Source of the DNA: Pseudomonas sp. Irchel 3H7
Lineage (GTDB): Bacteria; Pseudomonadota; Gammaproteobacteria; Pseudomonadales; Pseudomonadaceae
Direction of reading: 5' to 3'
Assembly: GCF_900187605.1 (NCBI RefSeq)
Contig: NZ_FYEA01000024.1
Coordinates: forward strand, 1 to 37,510
DNA: 37,510 nt
Positions 1 to 8,454 of this stretch are shown piece by piece. Below the pieces are notes generated by a model. The model worked only from the letters and a program-made list of their open reading frames with translations, searched no databases and was not told the DNA's origin. The stretch's first letter is position 1, and every line of letters begins with the position of its first letter. Position numbers and translations under genes: made by a program.

Positions 1-151
1 GTTGGTTACATCTTTGATTTCTCGCGGAGTAACTTGTGATGCTGATAATCTTGTTGACTATCAGTCTGACTCCACAAGCACCCACACGAATTGCTTGATT
101 CAGTTGTTAAAGAGCGGTTGGTTAAGACCTTTCGTCTCAACCGAGGCGCGC
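1..151 (-). other. Leader of a ribosomal RNA operon (16S gene lies left of the window)
   Basis: Read on the minus strand, this stretch matches the transcribed leader that precedes 16S rRNA in Pseudomonas as I remember it, ending in GATGTAACCAAC at the window edge. It contains a boxA antitermination element and lies directly downstream of three strong tandem promoters. Similar sequence also occurs in the 16S-23S spacer, but the promoters just upstream identify this copy as the operon leader. No 16S sequence itself is inside the window. Two short open frames here (2-328 plus, 6-224 minus) are not believable genes. Confidence 0.85.
104..115 (-). promoter_or_regulatory. boxA antitermination element of the rRNA leader
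   Basis: The minus strand reads GCTCTTTAACAA, the standard rrn boxA, which in RNA recruits NusB/NusE so that the untranslated rRNA transcript resists Rho. Its place after the promoters and before the expected 16S start fits that role. Confidence 0.85.
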
Positions 152-179
152 ATTCTACAGCAGCCTCATTTGCTGTCAA
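152..179 (-). promoter_or_regulatory. rRNA operon promoter, proximal
   Basis: The minus strand shows a perfect -35 TTGACA (174-179), a 16 bp spacer and a -10 TAGAAT (152-157), followed by the GC-rich discriminator GCGCGCCTC. GC-rich discriminators are typical of stringently controlled rRNA promoters that respond to ppGpp and DksA. dksA itself is encoded at 20738 in this window. Confidence 0.85.
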
Positions 180-261
180 GTGATTATTTTCAGAAGTTTT
201 CGAAGAATTCTTCAACAACTTCAACCACTTGCGCTTCAGATCTCTCTGAAGCGGGAGGCGA

Positions 262-289
262 ATTCTACAGCGTTACACGCTGCTGTCAA
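262..289 (-). promoter_or_regulatory. rRNA operon promoter, middle
   Basis: The minus strand shows TTGACA (284-289), a 16 bp spacer and TAGAAT (262-267), with the discriminator TCGCCTCCC. The -35 and -10 hexamers and the spacer length are the same as in the proximal promoter 110 bp downstream. An A-rich stretch just upstream of the -35 could act as an UP element. Confidence 0.85.
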
Positions 290-407
290 CACCTCTTTTT
301 CAACTTCCTTTCGGCTTCGATGAACTGAAACAACTCACTGCCGAAACCTACATAACTCATTGAATCTCAAGGAGTTTTCCGTTTCGACTGCGCCGGAAGT
401 GGGGCGA

Positions 408-435
408 ATTATAGACATCTGAAATCTGCCGTCAA
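408..435 (-). promoter_or_regulatory. rRNA operon promoter, distal
   Basis: The minus strand shows TTGACG (430-435), again a 16 bp spacer, and a perfect TATAAT (408-413), followed by the GC-rich TCGCCCC. It starts 3 bp past the msrQ stop codon, so transcription running through msrQ would enter the rRNA operon. Confidence 0.75.
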
Positions 436-438
436 CCG

Positions 439-1061
439 TTAATTTCGCTTTTCTTGCAAAACCTGCTTTTTAGCCAGCAAACGCGGGATCCGACGCGTCA
501 CCGGCGGAATACGCAGTAGCAGGAGCACCGCACCTATAAAGGCATAGATCGCCCACTCCTCAAGATCAGCGCGCACGATCCACAACATGTGCAGCAAACC
601 CAGGCCCAGAATCACGTAGACCAGACGATGCAGTTTCTTCCAGCGCACACCTAAACGACGCTGACTGTAGCGATTGGAAGTCACCGCCAACGCCAACAAT
701 CCGAGAAAGCCCAACGCCCCTACTATTATGTAAGGTCGCTTGCGCAACTCGACTGTCAGCTGCGACCAATCGAAACCCAGAATGAACGCCATATAGCTAC
801 ACAGATGCAAAACCACATAGGCGAAACACCAGAGCCCCAACTGCCGGCGAACCGCAATCCACCCTGCCCAGCCGGTCAGTTTCTGCATCGGCGTCATGCT
901 CAGGGTGATCAATAACAAGACCAATGTTCCCAGCCCCAGCCGATCAACCAGCACTTTGCCGGGATCCGGCCCAAGCAAATCCTCAAGCGCCTGATACAAC
1001 CACAGCATCGGCCAGACCGCTGCCGCAATGAAAACGCCTATACGCCAGTACGGGAATCGCA

Positions 1062-1062
<1 letters not shown>
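439..1062 (-). CDS. msrQ: MsrQ, heme-binding membrane subunit of the methionine sulfoxide reductase MsrPQ
   Basis: A 207-residue inner-membrane protein with about six hydrophobic segments (roughly 8-25, 42-60, 76-98, 110-128, 146-163 and 168-184). It belongs to the YedZ/MsrQ ferric-reductase-like family, which passes electrons from the quinone pool or flavin through heme to periplasmic MsrP. Candidate heme-ligand histidines are His86, His145 and His158, which correspond in order and spacing to those known in the E. coli protein. The start overlaps the msrP stop (TGATG), so the two are translationally coupled. The length is normal for the family. The first rRNA promoter begins right after its stop. 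Confidence 0.93.
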
Positions 1063-2075
<1,013 letters not shown>

Positions 2076-2138
2076 GGCAACTCCGCAGCTTTGGAGGACA
2101 GATGCACCCATAGACTGCGGAGTATGCGGGAAATTACA

Positions 2139-2996
2139 TCACTCGGCTTTTTTGTGCCGACGAAGATGCAACAGGTACTGAACCGGGCCGGACGCCGCGT
2201 AAGCAAGGAACACCAGCAACAGAATGCGCGGTGGATCGCTGAATACCACGGCAAACACCAGCACCACAGCAAGGATAGCCACGAACGGTACGCGCCCTTT
2301 CAGATCCAGCTCTTTAAAGCTGTTGTACTTGATGTTGCTGACCATCAGCATGCCGGCGGCCGCCACCATCAACGCAACCAGGAACGACATCTTCGAACCC
2401 TGAATGCCGTAATCACTGAACGCCCAGACAATCCCCGCCACCACACCAGCAGCCGCCGGACTGGCCAGACCGATGAAATAGCGCTTGTCCGCCGTACCGA
2501 CCTGAGTATTGAAGCGCGCCAGACGCAACGCCGCGCCTGCTACATAGATAAAGGCGACCATCCAGCCGACCTTGCCCATATCGCCCAACGCCCAACCGAA
2601 TGCCAGCAACGCCGGTGCAACACCGAACGCGACCATGTCCGACAGCGAGTCGTACTCGGCGCCGAAGGCACTTTGTGTATTGGTCATGCGCGCGACACGA
2701 CCGTCGAGGCCGTCGAGCACCATGGCAACGAAGATCGCGATCGCAGCGAAGGCAAAATACTTGCTCGCGTTGGCGGAATCACCGGCACTCAAGGCCGCCT
2801 GGGCGCTCATCGAGTTGATGATGGAGTAAAACCCTGCGAACAGGTTCGCAGTGGTGAACAGATTCGGCAGCAGATAGATACCACGATGCCGGACTTTACG
2901 ACCTTCTGCGTCGTGCCCTTCCTCGATGTGTTCATCAATGGGCAGCAGGCTTTCGGCGTCAGAAGCCTTGTTCGGCTCTTCGGGACGTTCGCTCAT
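2139..2996 (-). CDS. pssA: CDP-diacylglycerol--serine O-phosphatidyltransferase
   Basis: It makes phosphatidylserine from CDP-diacylglycerol and serine, the committed step to phosphatidylethanolamine. The 285-residue membrane protein holds the complete CDP-alcohol phosphotransferase signature DGx2ARx8Gx3Dx3D at residues 98-120 (Asp98, Asp116 and Asp120 among the metal and substrate ligands). Several hydrophobic helices follow to the C-terminus. The first 40 or so residues are acidic and probably cytosolic. The start at 2996 has AAGG 8 bases upstream; the ATG six bases earlier (3002) sits too close to it. This is the multi-spanning type, unlike the peripheral E. coli enzyme. Confidence 0.93.
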   Translation of the reverse strand: MSERPEEPNKASDAESLLPIDEHIEEGHDAEGRKVRHRGIYLLPNLFTTANLFAGFYSIINSMSAQAALSAGDSANASKYFAFAAIAIFVAMVLDGLDGRVARMTNTQSAFGAEYDSLSDMVAFGVAPALLAFGWALGDMGKVGWMVAFIYVAGAALRLARFNTQVGTADKRYFIGLASPAAAGVVAGIVWAFSDYGIQGSKMSFLVALMVAAAGMLMVSNIKYNSFKELDLKGRVPFVAILAVVLVFAVVFSDPPRILLLVFLAYAASGPVQYLLHLRRHKKAE

Positions 2997-3072
2997 GGAC
3001 ATTACCTTGCAACGGTTTGGAGAAAATTCGACAGGTGCTTGAGGACGACAGTTCGGCCACAAACGCTGCAGC

Positions 3073-3081
3073 TTTATACCA
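3073..3081 (-). promoter_or_regulatory. Candidate extended -10 promoter for pssA
   Basis: The minus strand reads TGGTATAAA, an extended -10 (TGnTATAAA), about 75 bp before the pssA start and just downstream of the ilv terminator. A weak TTGAGC lies upstream at too short a spacing to be a good -35. This is the best promoter candidate in the ilvC-pssA gap. Confidence 0.4.
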
Positions 3082-3099
3082 GAACCACCGGCTCAAACG

Positions 3100-3127
3100 A
3101 AAAAACGCGGCCGAGGCCGCGTTTTTT
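3100..3127 (-). terminator. Rho-independent terminator of the ilv operon
   Basis: A CGCGGCC/GGCCGCG hairpin (3106-3121) is flanked by A6 on one side and T6 on the other, starting 19 bp after the ilvC stop. It could work in both directions, and it separates ilvBNC from pssA-msrPQ. Confidence 0.9.
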
Positions 3128-3145
3128 CATACAAGGGACGACGGC

Positions 3146-4162
3146 TTAGTTTTTGGCTTTGTCGACGATCTTGTTGGCACCGATCCACGGCATCATGGAG
3201 CGCAGTTGCTCGCCGATGACTTCGATGCCGTGAGCGGCGTTGTTACGACGCTTGGCGGTCATCGAAGGGTAGCCGGTTGCGCCTTCGCTGATGAACATTT
3301 TGGCGTATTCGCCGTCCTGAATACGTTTCAGGGCGTTGCGCATGGCCTGACGGGACTCGGCGTTGATCACTTCCGGGCCAGTCACGTACTCGCCGTACTC
3401 GGCGTTGTTGGAGATCGAGTAGTTCATGTTGGCGATACCGCCTTCGTACATGAGGTCAACGATCAGCTTCAGTTCGTGCAGGCACTCGAAGTAGGCCATT
3501 TCCGGCGCGTAGCCAGCTTCAACCAGAGTTTCGAAACCGGCTTTGACCAGCTCAACGGTACCGCCGCACAGAACGGCTTGTTCGCCGAACAGGTCGGTTT
3601 CGGTCTCGTCCTTGAAGGTGGTTTCGATGATGCCGGTACGACCGCCACCAACGCCAGCGGCGTAGGACAGCGCAACGTTTTTGGCGTTGCCCGAGGCGTC
3701 CTGGTAGATCGCGATCAGGTCAGGGATACCGCCGCCCTTGACGAACTCGGAACGTACGGTGTGACCCGGAGCTTTCGGCGCGATCATGATCACGTCGAGG
3801 TCGGCACGCGGTACAACCTGGTTGTAGTGGATCGCGAAGCCGTGGGAGAAGGCCAGGGTGGCGCCTTTCTTGATGTTCGGCTCGATTTCGTTCTTGTACA
3901 GGGAAGACTGGAACTCGTCCGGGGTCAGAATCATGACCAGGTCGGCAGCAGCAACAGCGGAAGCAACGTCGGTCACTTTCAGGCCGTGAGCTTCTGCTTT
4001 GGCAACGGTGGCCGAACCTTTACGCAGACCAACGGTAACGTCGACACCGGAGTCTTTCAGGTTGCACGCTTGGGCGTGGCCCTGGGAACCGTAACCGATG
4101 ATGGCAACTTTCTTGCCCTGGATGATCGACAGGTCGCAGTCTTTATCGTAGAAAACTTTCAT
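3146..4162 (-). CDS. ilvC: Ketol-acid reductoisomerase (class I)
   Basis: It converts acetolactate or acetohydroxybutyrate, with NADPH and Mg2+, to the dihydroxy acids of the valine/leucine and isoleucine pathways. The 338-residue length is that of the short class I enzyme. The Rossmann NADP-binding motif GYGSQGH is at 23-29, the active-site His at 107, and the Mg ligands Asp190, Glu194, Glu226 and Glu230 are all present. AGGGGA stands 5 bases before the ATG. ilvN ends 48 bp upstream with no terminator between, so it is probably cotranscribed with ilvBN. Confidence 0.97.
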   Translation of the reverse strand: MKVFYDKDCDLSIIQGKKVAIIGYGSQGHAQACNLKDSGVDVTVGLRKGSATVAKAEAHGLKVTDVASAVAAADLVMILTPDEFQSSLYKNEIEPNIKKGATLAFSHGFAIHYNQVVPRADLDVIMIAPKAPGHTVRSEFVKGGGIPDLIAIYQDASGNAKNVALSYAAGVGGGRTGIIETTFKDETETDLFGEQAVLCGGTVELVKAGFETLVEAGYAPEMAYFECLHELKLIVDLMYEGGIANMNYSISNNAEYGEYVTGPEVINAESRQAMRNALKRIQDGEYAKMFISEGATGYPSMTAKRRNNAAHGIEVIGEQLRSMMPWIGANKIVDKAKN

Positions 4163-4210
4163 GAATTTCCCCTATATATCCAGGCCGTTCAGGCCATTCG
4201 CTAATTTGGT

Positions 4211-4702
4211 TTAGATGCTGAGTACTTTGTCGCCGCGGGCAATGCCGGTCACGCCGCTACGGACGGTTTCCAGAATCGATGCGGTGCCGATGGACTGAAT
4301 GAAGCTGTCGAGCTTGTCGCTGGTACCGGTCAATTGAACGGTATACACGCTGGCGCTGACGTCGACGATCTGTCCACGGTAAATATCGGTGGTGCGTTTG
4401 ATCTCGGCGCGCTGGGCGCCAGTGGCCTTGACCTTGACCAGCATCAGCTCGCGCTCGATGTGAGCGCTTTCCGACAGGTCCACCAGCTTGACCACTTCGA
4501 TCAGCTTGTTCAGGTTTTTGGTGATCTGCTCGATGACTTCATCGTGGCCAACGGTGGTCAGCGTCAGACGCGACAGGGTCGGGTCTTCGGTCGGAGCCAC
4601 GGTCAGGCTTTCGATGTTGTAGTTGCGCTGCGAGAACAGGCCGACTACGCGAGACAGAGCGCCGGGTTCGTTTTCCAGAAGCAAGGAAATAATGTGCCGC
4701 AT
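4211..4702 (-). CDS. ilvN: Acetolactate synthase small (regulatory) subunit
   Basis: This is the ACT-domain subunit that stimulates the catalytic subunit and confers valine feedback inhibition. The 163-residue protein has the N-terminal ACT domain (about 2-75, with the effector-site loop NEPGALSRV at 11-19) and the usual C-terminal ALS small-subunit domain. A longer frame to 4732 overlaps the ilvB end. The ATG at 4702 is preferred because it makes the family's standard N-terminus MRHIISLLL and lies 2 bp after the ilvB stop. The same gene is called ilvH in some Pseudomonas annotations. Confidence 0.95.
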   Translation of the reverse strand: MRHIISLLLENEPGALSRVVGLFSQRNYNIESLTVAPTEDPTLSRLTLTTVGHDEVIEQITKNLNKLIEVVKLVDLSESAHIERELMLVKVKATGAQRAEIKRTTDIYRGQIVDVSASVYTVQLTGTSDKLDSFIQSIGTASILETVRSGVTGIARGDKVLSI

Positions 4703-4704
4703 GA

Positions 4705-6429
4705 TTAAGTACGCTCCGTCTTGCTCAGCCACATATCGCGCATCGAGCCGTCTTTGATCTGCATCGGATAGACGTGCTCGCTGGTGTCGACCGAAACGTC
4801 GATGATCACCAGGCGATCCTTCATGGCGAACGCTTCAGCCATCTTCGACTTCAAATCTTTCGATTCGGTGATGCGTACGCCGACGTGGCCGTAGGCTTCA
4901 GCCAGCTTGACGAAGTCAGGCAGCGATTCCATGTAGGAATGCGAGTGACGACTGCCGTAGCTCATGTCCTGCCACTGACGCACCATCCCCAGAACACCGT
5001 TGTTGAGGATGACGATTTTCACTGGCAAGCCATATTGCAGGCAGGTCGACAGTTCCTGGATGTTCATCTGGATACTGCCTTCGCCGGTGACGCAGGCAAC
5101 ATCGTCATCCGGGAAGCTCAACTTGATGCCCATGGCCGCCGGGAAACCGAAGCCCATGGTGCCCAGACCACCGGAGTTGATCCAGCGGTTCGGCTTGTTG
5201 AACGTGTAGTACTGCGCAGCGAACATCTGGTGCTGGCCCACGTCGGAAGTGATGAAGGCATCGCCCTTGGTCACTTCGCAGAGGGTTTCGATCACGGTCT
5301 GTGGCTTGATCTTGCTGCCGTCGCCCTTCTCGTAAGGGAACAGGCCGCGATCACCGCGCCATTCATCAACCTGCTTCCACCAGCTGGCAACGGACTCCTT
5401 GTTCGGGGTCTCGCCGATTTCCTTGAGGATCGCGACCATTTCGGTCAGGACGCTCTCCACCGGGCCAACGATTGGCACGTCGGCCTTGATGGTCTTGGAA
5501 ATCGAAGCCGGGTCGATATCGATGTGGATGATCTTGGCGTTCGGGCAGAACTTCGCCGCGCCGTTGATCACGCGATCGTCGAAACGTGCGCCGACCGCGA
5601 GGATCACGTCAGCATGGTGCATCGCCAGGTTGGCGGTGTAGCTGCCGTGCATGCCGAGCATGCCGATGAACTGACGATCAGTACCCGGGAAACCACCCAG
5701 GCCCATCAACGTGTTGGTCACGGGCAGGTTGAGCATTTTCGCCAGTTCGGTCAGCGGTGCAGAACCGTTGCCGAGGATCACGCCGCCACCCGAATAGAGC
5801 ACTGGGCGCTTGGCCGCCAGGAGCATTTCTGCCGCCTTGCGGATTTGCCCGGAGTGACCGCGAACGGCCGGGCTGTAGGAACGCAGCTTGGCTTTTTTCG
5901 GGAAGATGTATTCGAACTTCTCGGCCGGGTTGGTCATGTCTTTCGGGATATCGACCACGACCGGGCCCGGACGACCGGATTGCGCCAGGTAGAAGGCCTT
6001 CTTCATGACTTCCGGGATTTCCGAAGCGTGCTTGATCATGAAGCTGTGCTTCACGATCGGCCGGGAGATACCGATCATGTCGGTTTCCTGGAACGCGTCG
6101 GTGCCGACCATGGTGCTTGGCACCTGACCGGAAATGATCACCATTGGAATCGAGTCCATATAGGCGGTCGCGATCCCGGTAATGGCGTTTGTGGCGCCAG
6201 GACCGGAAGTCACCAATACCACGCCGGCTTTACCGGTGGCACGGGCATAACCGTCAGCCATATGGGTTGCCGCTTGTTCGTGACGAACCAGGATGTGAGT
6301 CACTTCCGGTTCTTTGAACAGGGCATCGTAAACATGCAGGAGAGCACCACCCGGGTACCCGTAGATATATTTGACGCCTTCGTCACGCAAAAAGCGGACG
6401 AGCATCTCACCGCCAGATAAAAGCTCCAC
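4705..6429 (-). CDS. ilvI: Acetolactate synthase large (catalytic) subunit
   Basis: This ThDP-dependent enzyme makes acetolactate from two pyruvates, or acetohydroxybutyrate from pyruvate and 2-ketobutyrate. The 574-residue protein has the usual three domains: PYR with catalytic Glu51 (RHEQ), a central FAD-binding domain, and the PP domain. The ThDP motif reads GEG at 449-451 with NN at 476-477, so Asp of the usual GDG is replaced by Glu. I believe this variant is common in Pseudomonas. Start choice: the GTG at 6429 has AGAGG 8 bases upstream, while the GTG at 6438 overlaps that ribosome-binding site. The gene could equally be named ilvB. Confidence 0.94.
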   Translation of the reverse strand: MELLSGGEMLVRFLRDEGVKYIYGYPGGALLHVYDALFKEPEVTHILVRHEQAATHMADGYARATGKAGVVLVTSGPGATNAITGIATAYMDSIPMVIISGQVPSTMVGTDAFQETDMIGISRPIVKHSFMIKHASEIPEVMKKAFYLAQSGRPGPVVVDIPKDMTNPAEKFEYIFPKKAKLRSYSPAVRGHSGQIRKAAEMLLAAKRPVLYSGGGVILGNGSAPLTELAKMLNLPVTNTLMGLGGFPGTDRQFIGMLGMHGSYTANLAMHHADVILAVGARFDDRVINGAAKFCPNAKIIHIDIDPASISKTIKADVPIVGPVESVLTEMVAILKEIGETPNKESVASWWKQVDEWRGDRGLFPYEKGDGSKIKPQTVIETLCEVTKGDAFITSDVGQHQMFAAQYYTFNKPNRWINSGGLGTMGFGFPAAMGIKLSFPDDDVACVTGEGSIQMNIQELSTCLQYGLPVKIVILNNGVLGMVRQWQDMSYGSRHSHSYMESLPDFVKLAEAYGHVGVRITESKDLKSKMAEAFAMKDRLVIIDVSVDTSEHVYPMQIKDGSMRDMWLSKTERT

Positions 6430-6828
6430 GTTGTTCACCTCTAAAACGCCAGAATACCGTCCACAAAAAAGGGGCGGGTCTTAATAGGTTTACTTCTCGG
6501 CAGAGCATGAGCGACGGTGGTCGCCGACTACGTCAGCACTGACTGAGCAAGTATTGGGATCGTCCCAAGTGTTGCGGGCCTTTCCCACCCAGCGCGAGGT
6601 AACGCGTTGCGGGTGTAACAGGTCGGCGCGGATGAGCGCCTCATGATCTACCGAGTGGGTCTGCTTCTGGCAGTCCCTCTACAGCGGACTTTGGATTCTT
6701 CTGTTTCGCCCTCTCCAAGTCAAGCCGTCTATGTGGTTAATTGTGGGTAAACACATGAGAACGCAAGAAAAAACCTGAAAACCGCTACTCTGTTAGTGTC
6801 AATTGCGCACTTTTACCAAGGATTCAGC
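6430..6828. other. Divergent intergenic region between ilvI and the DUF4124 gene
   Basis: About 400 bp with no convincing conserved gene. On the minus strand it should hold the ilv promoter and a long leader. It contains a candidate 38-codon leader peptide (6528-6644) followed by hairpin-forming sequence (TCGGC/GCCGA around 6500-6530). No hairpin with an adjoining T-run, as a classical attenuator would need, was seen. On the plus strand the last 30 bases carry the AAGGA ribosome-binding site of the next gene. Confidence 0.5.
6528..6644 (-). CDS. Candidate ilv leader peptide (38 aa)
   Basis: This short frame lies in the ilv leader, ending about 100 bp before the ilvI start. Its last third, LGTIPILAQSVLT, carries three Leu, two Ile and one Val codon in 12 positions, the amino acids made by the operon. 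That is the pattern expected if ribosome stalling controls ilv expression. The ribosome-binding site is weak (GGTAG), and only modest hairpins, with no clear terminator, follow. It may equally be a chance frame. Confidence 0.3.
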   Translation of the reverse strand: MRRSSAPTCYTRNALPRAGWERPATLGTIPILAQSVLT

Positions 6829-7245
6829 ATGCGAACGCTCCTCCTCACTCTGCTGATCGGCATCAGCCCATGGGGCATGGCCGCTCAAATCTACAAATGG
6901 GTCGACGCTCAAGGCGTCACGCATTTCGATGCGCAGCCGCCAGCGGGCCAGCCGTCGACGACCTTGCAGACGCCCTCGTCGCCCCCGCCCAAGCCCGGGG
7001 CAATGCCGGGCAGCGGTGTACTCGGTGACCAGAAGGCTATCGACGACAAGGTGAAGAAACAGGTGGCTGACCAGCAGGCGCAGCTCAAGCAGTTTTGCGA
7101 GCAGGCACGGACGAACCTTGCGCAATTGCAGAACAATCCGCGTTTGAGGGAGGAGGTGGAGGGGCAGATGCGCCGGCTGGATGATGCACAGCGTCAGGAA
7201 CGCATGGTCGAGGCACAGAAACAAATCGCGCAGAATTGTGAATAG
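6829..7245 (+). CDS. DUF4124-domain periplasmic protein
   Basis: A 138-residue exported protein of unknown function. A signal peptide (about 1-19, cut after GMAA) is followed at once by a DUF4124 motif (QIYKWVDAQGVTHFDAQPP, about 20-38). A Pro/Ser-rich linker follows, then a charged, Gln-rich region (about 75-138) likely to form a coiled coil. AAGGA lies 6 bases before the ATG at 6829; the longer frame from 6796 starts with GTG and no such site. It sits alone between the divergent ilv leader and a convergent gene, with a REP doublet at its 3' end. The ortholog is PA4697 by position. Confidence 0.85.
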   Translation: MRTLLLTLLIGISPWGMAAQIYKWVDAQGVTHFDAQPPAGQPSTTLQTPSSPPPKPGAMPGSGVLGDQKAIDDKVKKQVADQQAQLKQFCEQARTNLAQLQNNPRLREEVEGQMRRLDDAQRQERMVEAQKQIAQNCE

Positions 7246-7249
7246 ACAC

Positions 7250-7334
7250 CTGTAGGAGCTGCCGCAGGCTGCGATCTCTTGATTTTGCTTTCAAAAACAA
7301 GATCAAAAGATCGCAGCCTTCGGCAGCTCCTACC
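7250..7334. repeat. REP doublet, family A (GTAGGAGCTGC type)
   Basis: Two inverted copies of a roughly 30 bp palindrome, GTAGGAGCTGCCGCAGGCTG on the left and its reverse on the right, are joined by an AT-rich centre. It lies between two convergent genes. A second copy of the same family is at 29559-29637. Such pairs are spread by RAYT-type transposases encoded elsewhere in the genome. Confidence 0.9.
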
Positions 7335-7353
7335 TATCCGGTGTCAGTCTGGG

Positions 7354-7689
7354 TTAGCGCGAGGCAGTGATCAGCAGGTCAAACTCTTTGAGCAGCACCT
7401 GCAACTGACGATCCTTGCCACCCAGGTTGCGCTGGGCGAAGACCATTTCGGCCATTTCCTGAATCCCCGAAGCATTCGGCAACGGCAAATCCTGTTCAAG
7501 GATCATCTTCATGCGTGGCAGGAAGATCCATTGCAGCCACTGCTCGAAGTCCAGTGTATCGACCGAAAACGGCTCGACACTGCTCAGCGCTTCGGCCGAC
7601 GGAGAAACCTCATCCCACCAGCCTTGTGTGCGCAGCTCACGCTCGATCAGCAACAGCTGATCAGCGATTTTCGGGAAACGAGCATCCAT
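7354..7689 (-). CDS. YqcC family (DUF446) protein
   Basis: A 111-residue, all-helical soluble protein of the YqcC/DUF446 family, whose function is unknown. The conserved core includes FEQWLQWIFLPRM in the middle and a Phe/Leu-rich C-terminal helix. It starts on ATG at 7689, sharing one base with the TGA of the upstream lipoprotein gene, so the two are translationally coupled. In E. coli a homolog sits beside truC. Here the partner is instead a TPR lipoprotein downstream of PBP1b, the same arrangement as PA4698-PA4700. Confidence 0.85.
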   Translation of the reverse strand: MDARFPKIADQLLLIERELRTQGWWDEVSPSAEALSSVEPFSVDTLDFEQWLQWIFLPRMKMILEQDLPLPNASGIQEMAEMVFAQRNLGGKDRQLQVLLKEFDLLITASR

Positions 7690-8438
7690 CACAGCGAAAC
7701 CTTGGCCTTCTGACGGGCCTGAGCGGCGCCGGCGGAATCGCCTTGTTTCTCACGGGACTGAGCAATGATTTCCCATAGGCTGGCCTGCAAGTCCGGACGA
7801 CCGTTGGCCATGGTCAACGCACGACGGGCGAACTGCTCTGCTTGCGGCGCGTCACCTTGGGCCATGCGCACCTGCGCCAGACGATAAAGCACTTGCGGCT
7901 CACGCGGCGCCACACGCTGAGCACGCTCCAGGCTGGAGGACGCGCCATTGAGGTCGCCACCGGCCTGTTGTTGTTGAGCTGTCGTCAGCAAGGCAAGCAC
8001 CGGACCGTCCAGTTGCTCATCTGCCGACAAGCCACCGCCGCTGCTGGCCGAAGGAATCCCGCTGGGCGTCGACGGCATGCTGTAGCTGCCGGAATTGATC
8101 GGCGCGGACTCGGCCGGCGAAGGATTGTACGGCCCCGCCGTGATACCGCCGGATGCCGGGCCTGGCACGATTGGCGAAGCGCTGATCGGTGTCGACACGG
8201 CAGCGCCGCCGCCCGGCACCATCACCACCACACCAGTATCACCTTGCGGAATGGCCTGAGTCTGGCCCTGCGCAGGACGCTTCACCGTCGTTTGACGGAA
8301 ACCGCCATTGGCCGAAATACGCTCGCTGTTGGACACCGCAGTACCGGAATCAACCACCGGAATCGAACCACGCTGTACGGTAGAGCAGCCGCTGAGCAAA
8401 GCCACGGCGGTCACCGCTGGAATCAACCACTTGTTCAC
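7689..8438 (-). CDS. TPR-containing lipoprotein
   Basis: A 249-residue predicted lipoprotein with lipobox LLSGC (Cys18). A long Pro/Ser/Gly-rich low-complexity stretch spans about 60-140, and a C-terminal helical repeat region of about 100 residues (146-249) has the spacing of two to three TPR units. Downstream of mrcB (16 bp gap), it could be an outer-membrane partner of PBP1b, comparable in role to the E. coli LpoB activator. I recall that P. aeruginosa PBP1b has a TPR lipoprotein activator called LpoP, encoded next to it, and this fits well, but sequence alone does not prove it. Confidence 0.8.
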   Translation of the reverse strand: MNKWLIPAVTAVALLSGCSTVQRGSIPVVDSGTAVSNSERISANGGFRQTTVKRPAQGQTQAIPQGDTGVVVMVPGGGAAVSTPISASPIVPGPASGGITAGPYNPSPAESAPINSGSYSMPSTPSGIPSASSGGGLSADEQLDGPVLALLTTAQQQQAGGDLNGASSSLERAQRVAPREPQVLYRLAQVRMAQGDAPQAEQFARRALTMANGRPDLQASLWEIIAQSREKQGDSAGAAQARQKAKVSL

Positions 8439-8454
8439 TTGAAACCCTCTTCGC

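Noticed and set aside
2..328. 108-codon open frame at the left edge
   Set aside because: It crosses the rRNA leader and two rRNA promoters on the opposite strand; no coding features.
4774..6420. 548-codon open frame antisense to ilvI
   Set aside because: A shadow frame rich in His, Asp and Arg with no recognisable motif. The minus-strand gene is clearly acetolactate synthase.
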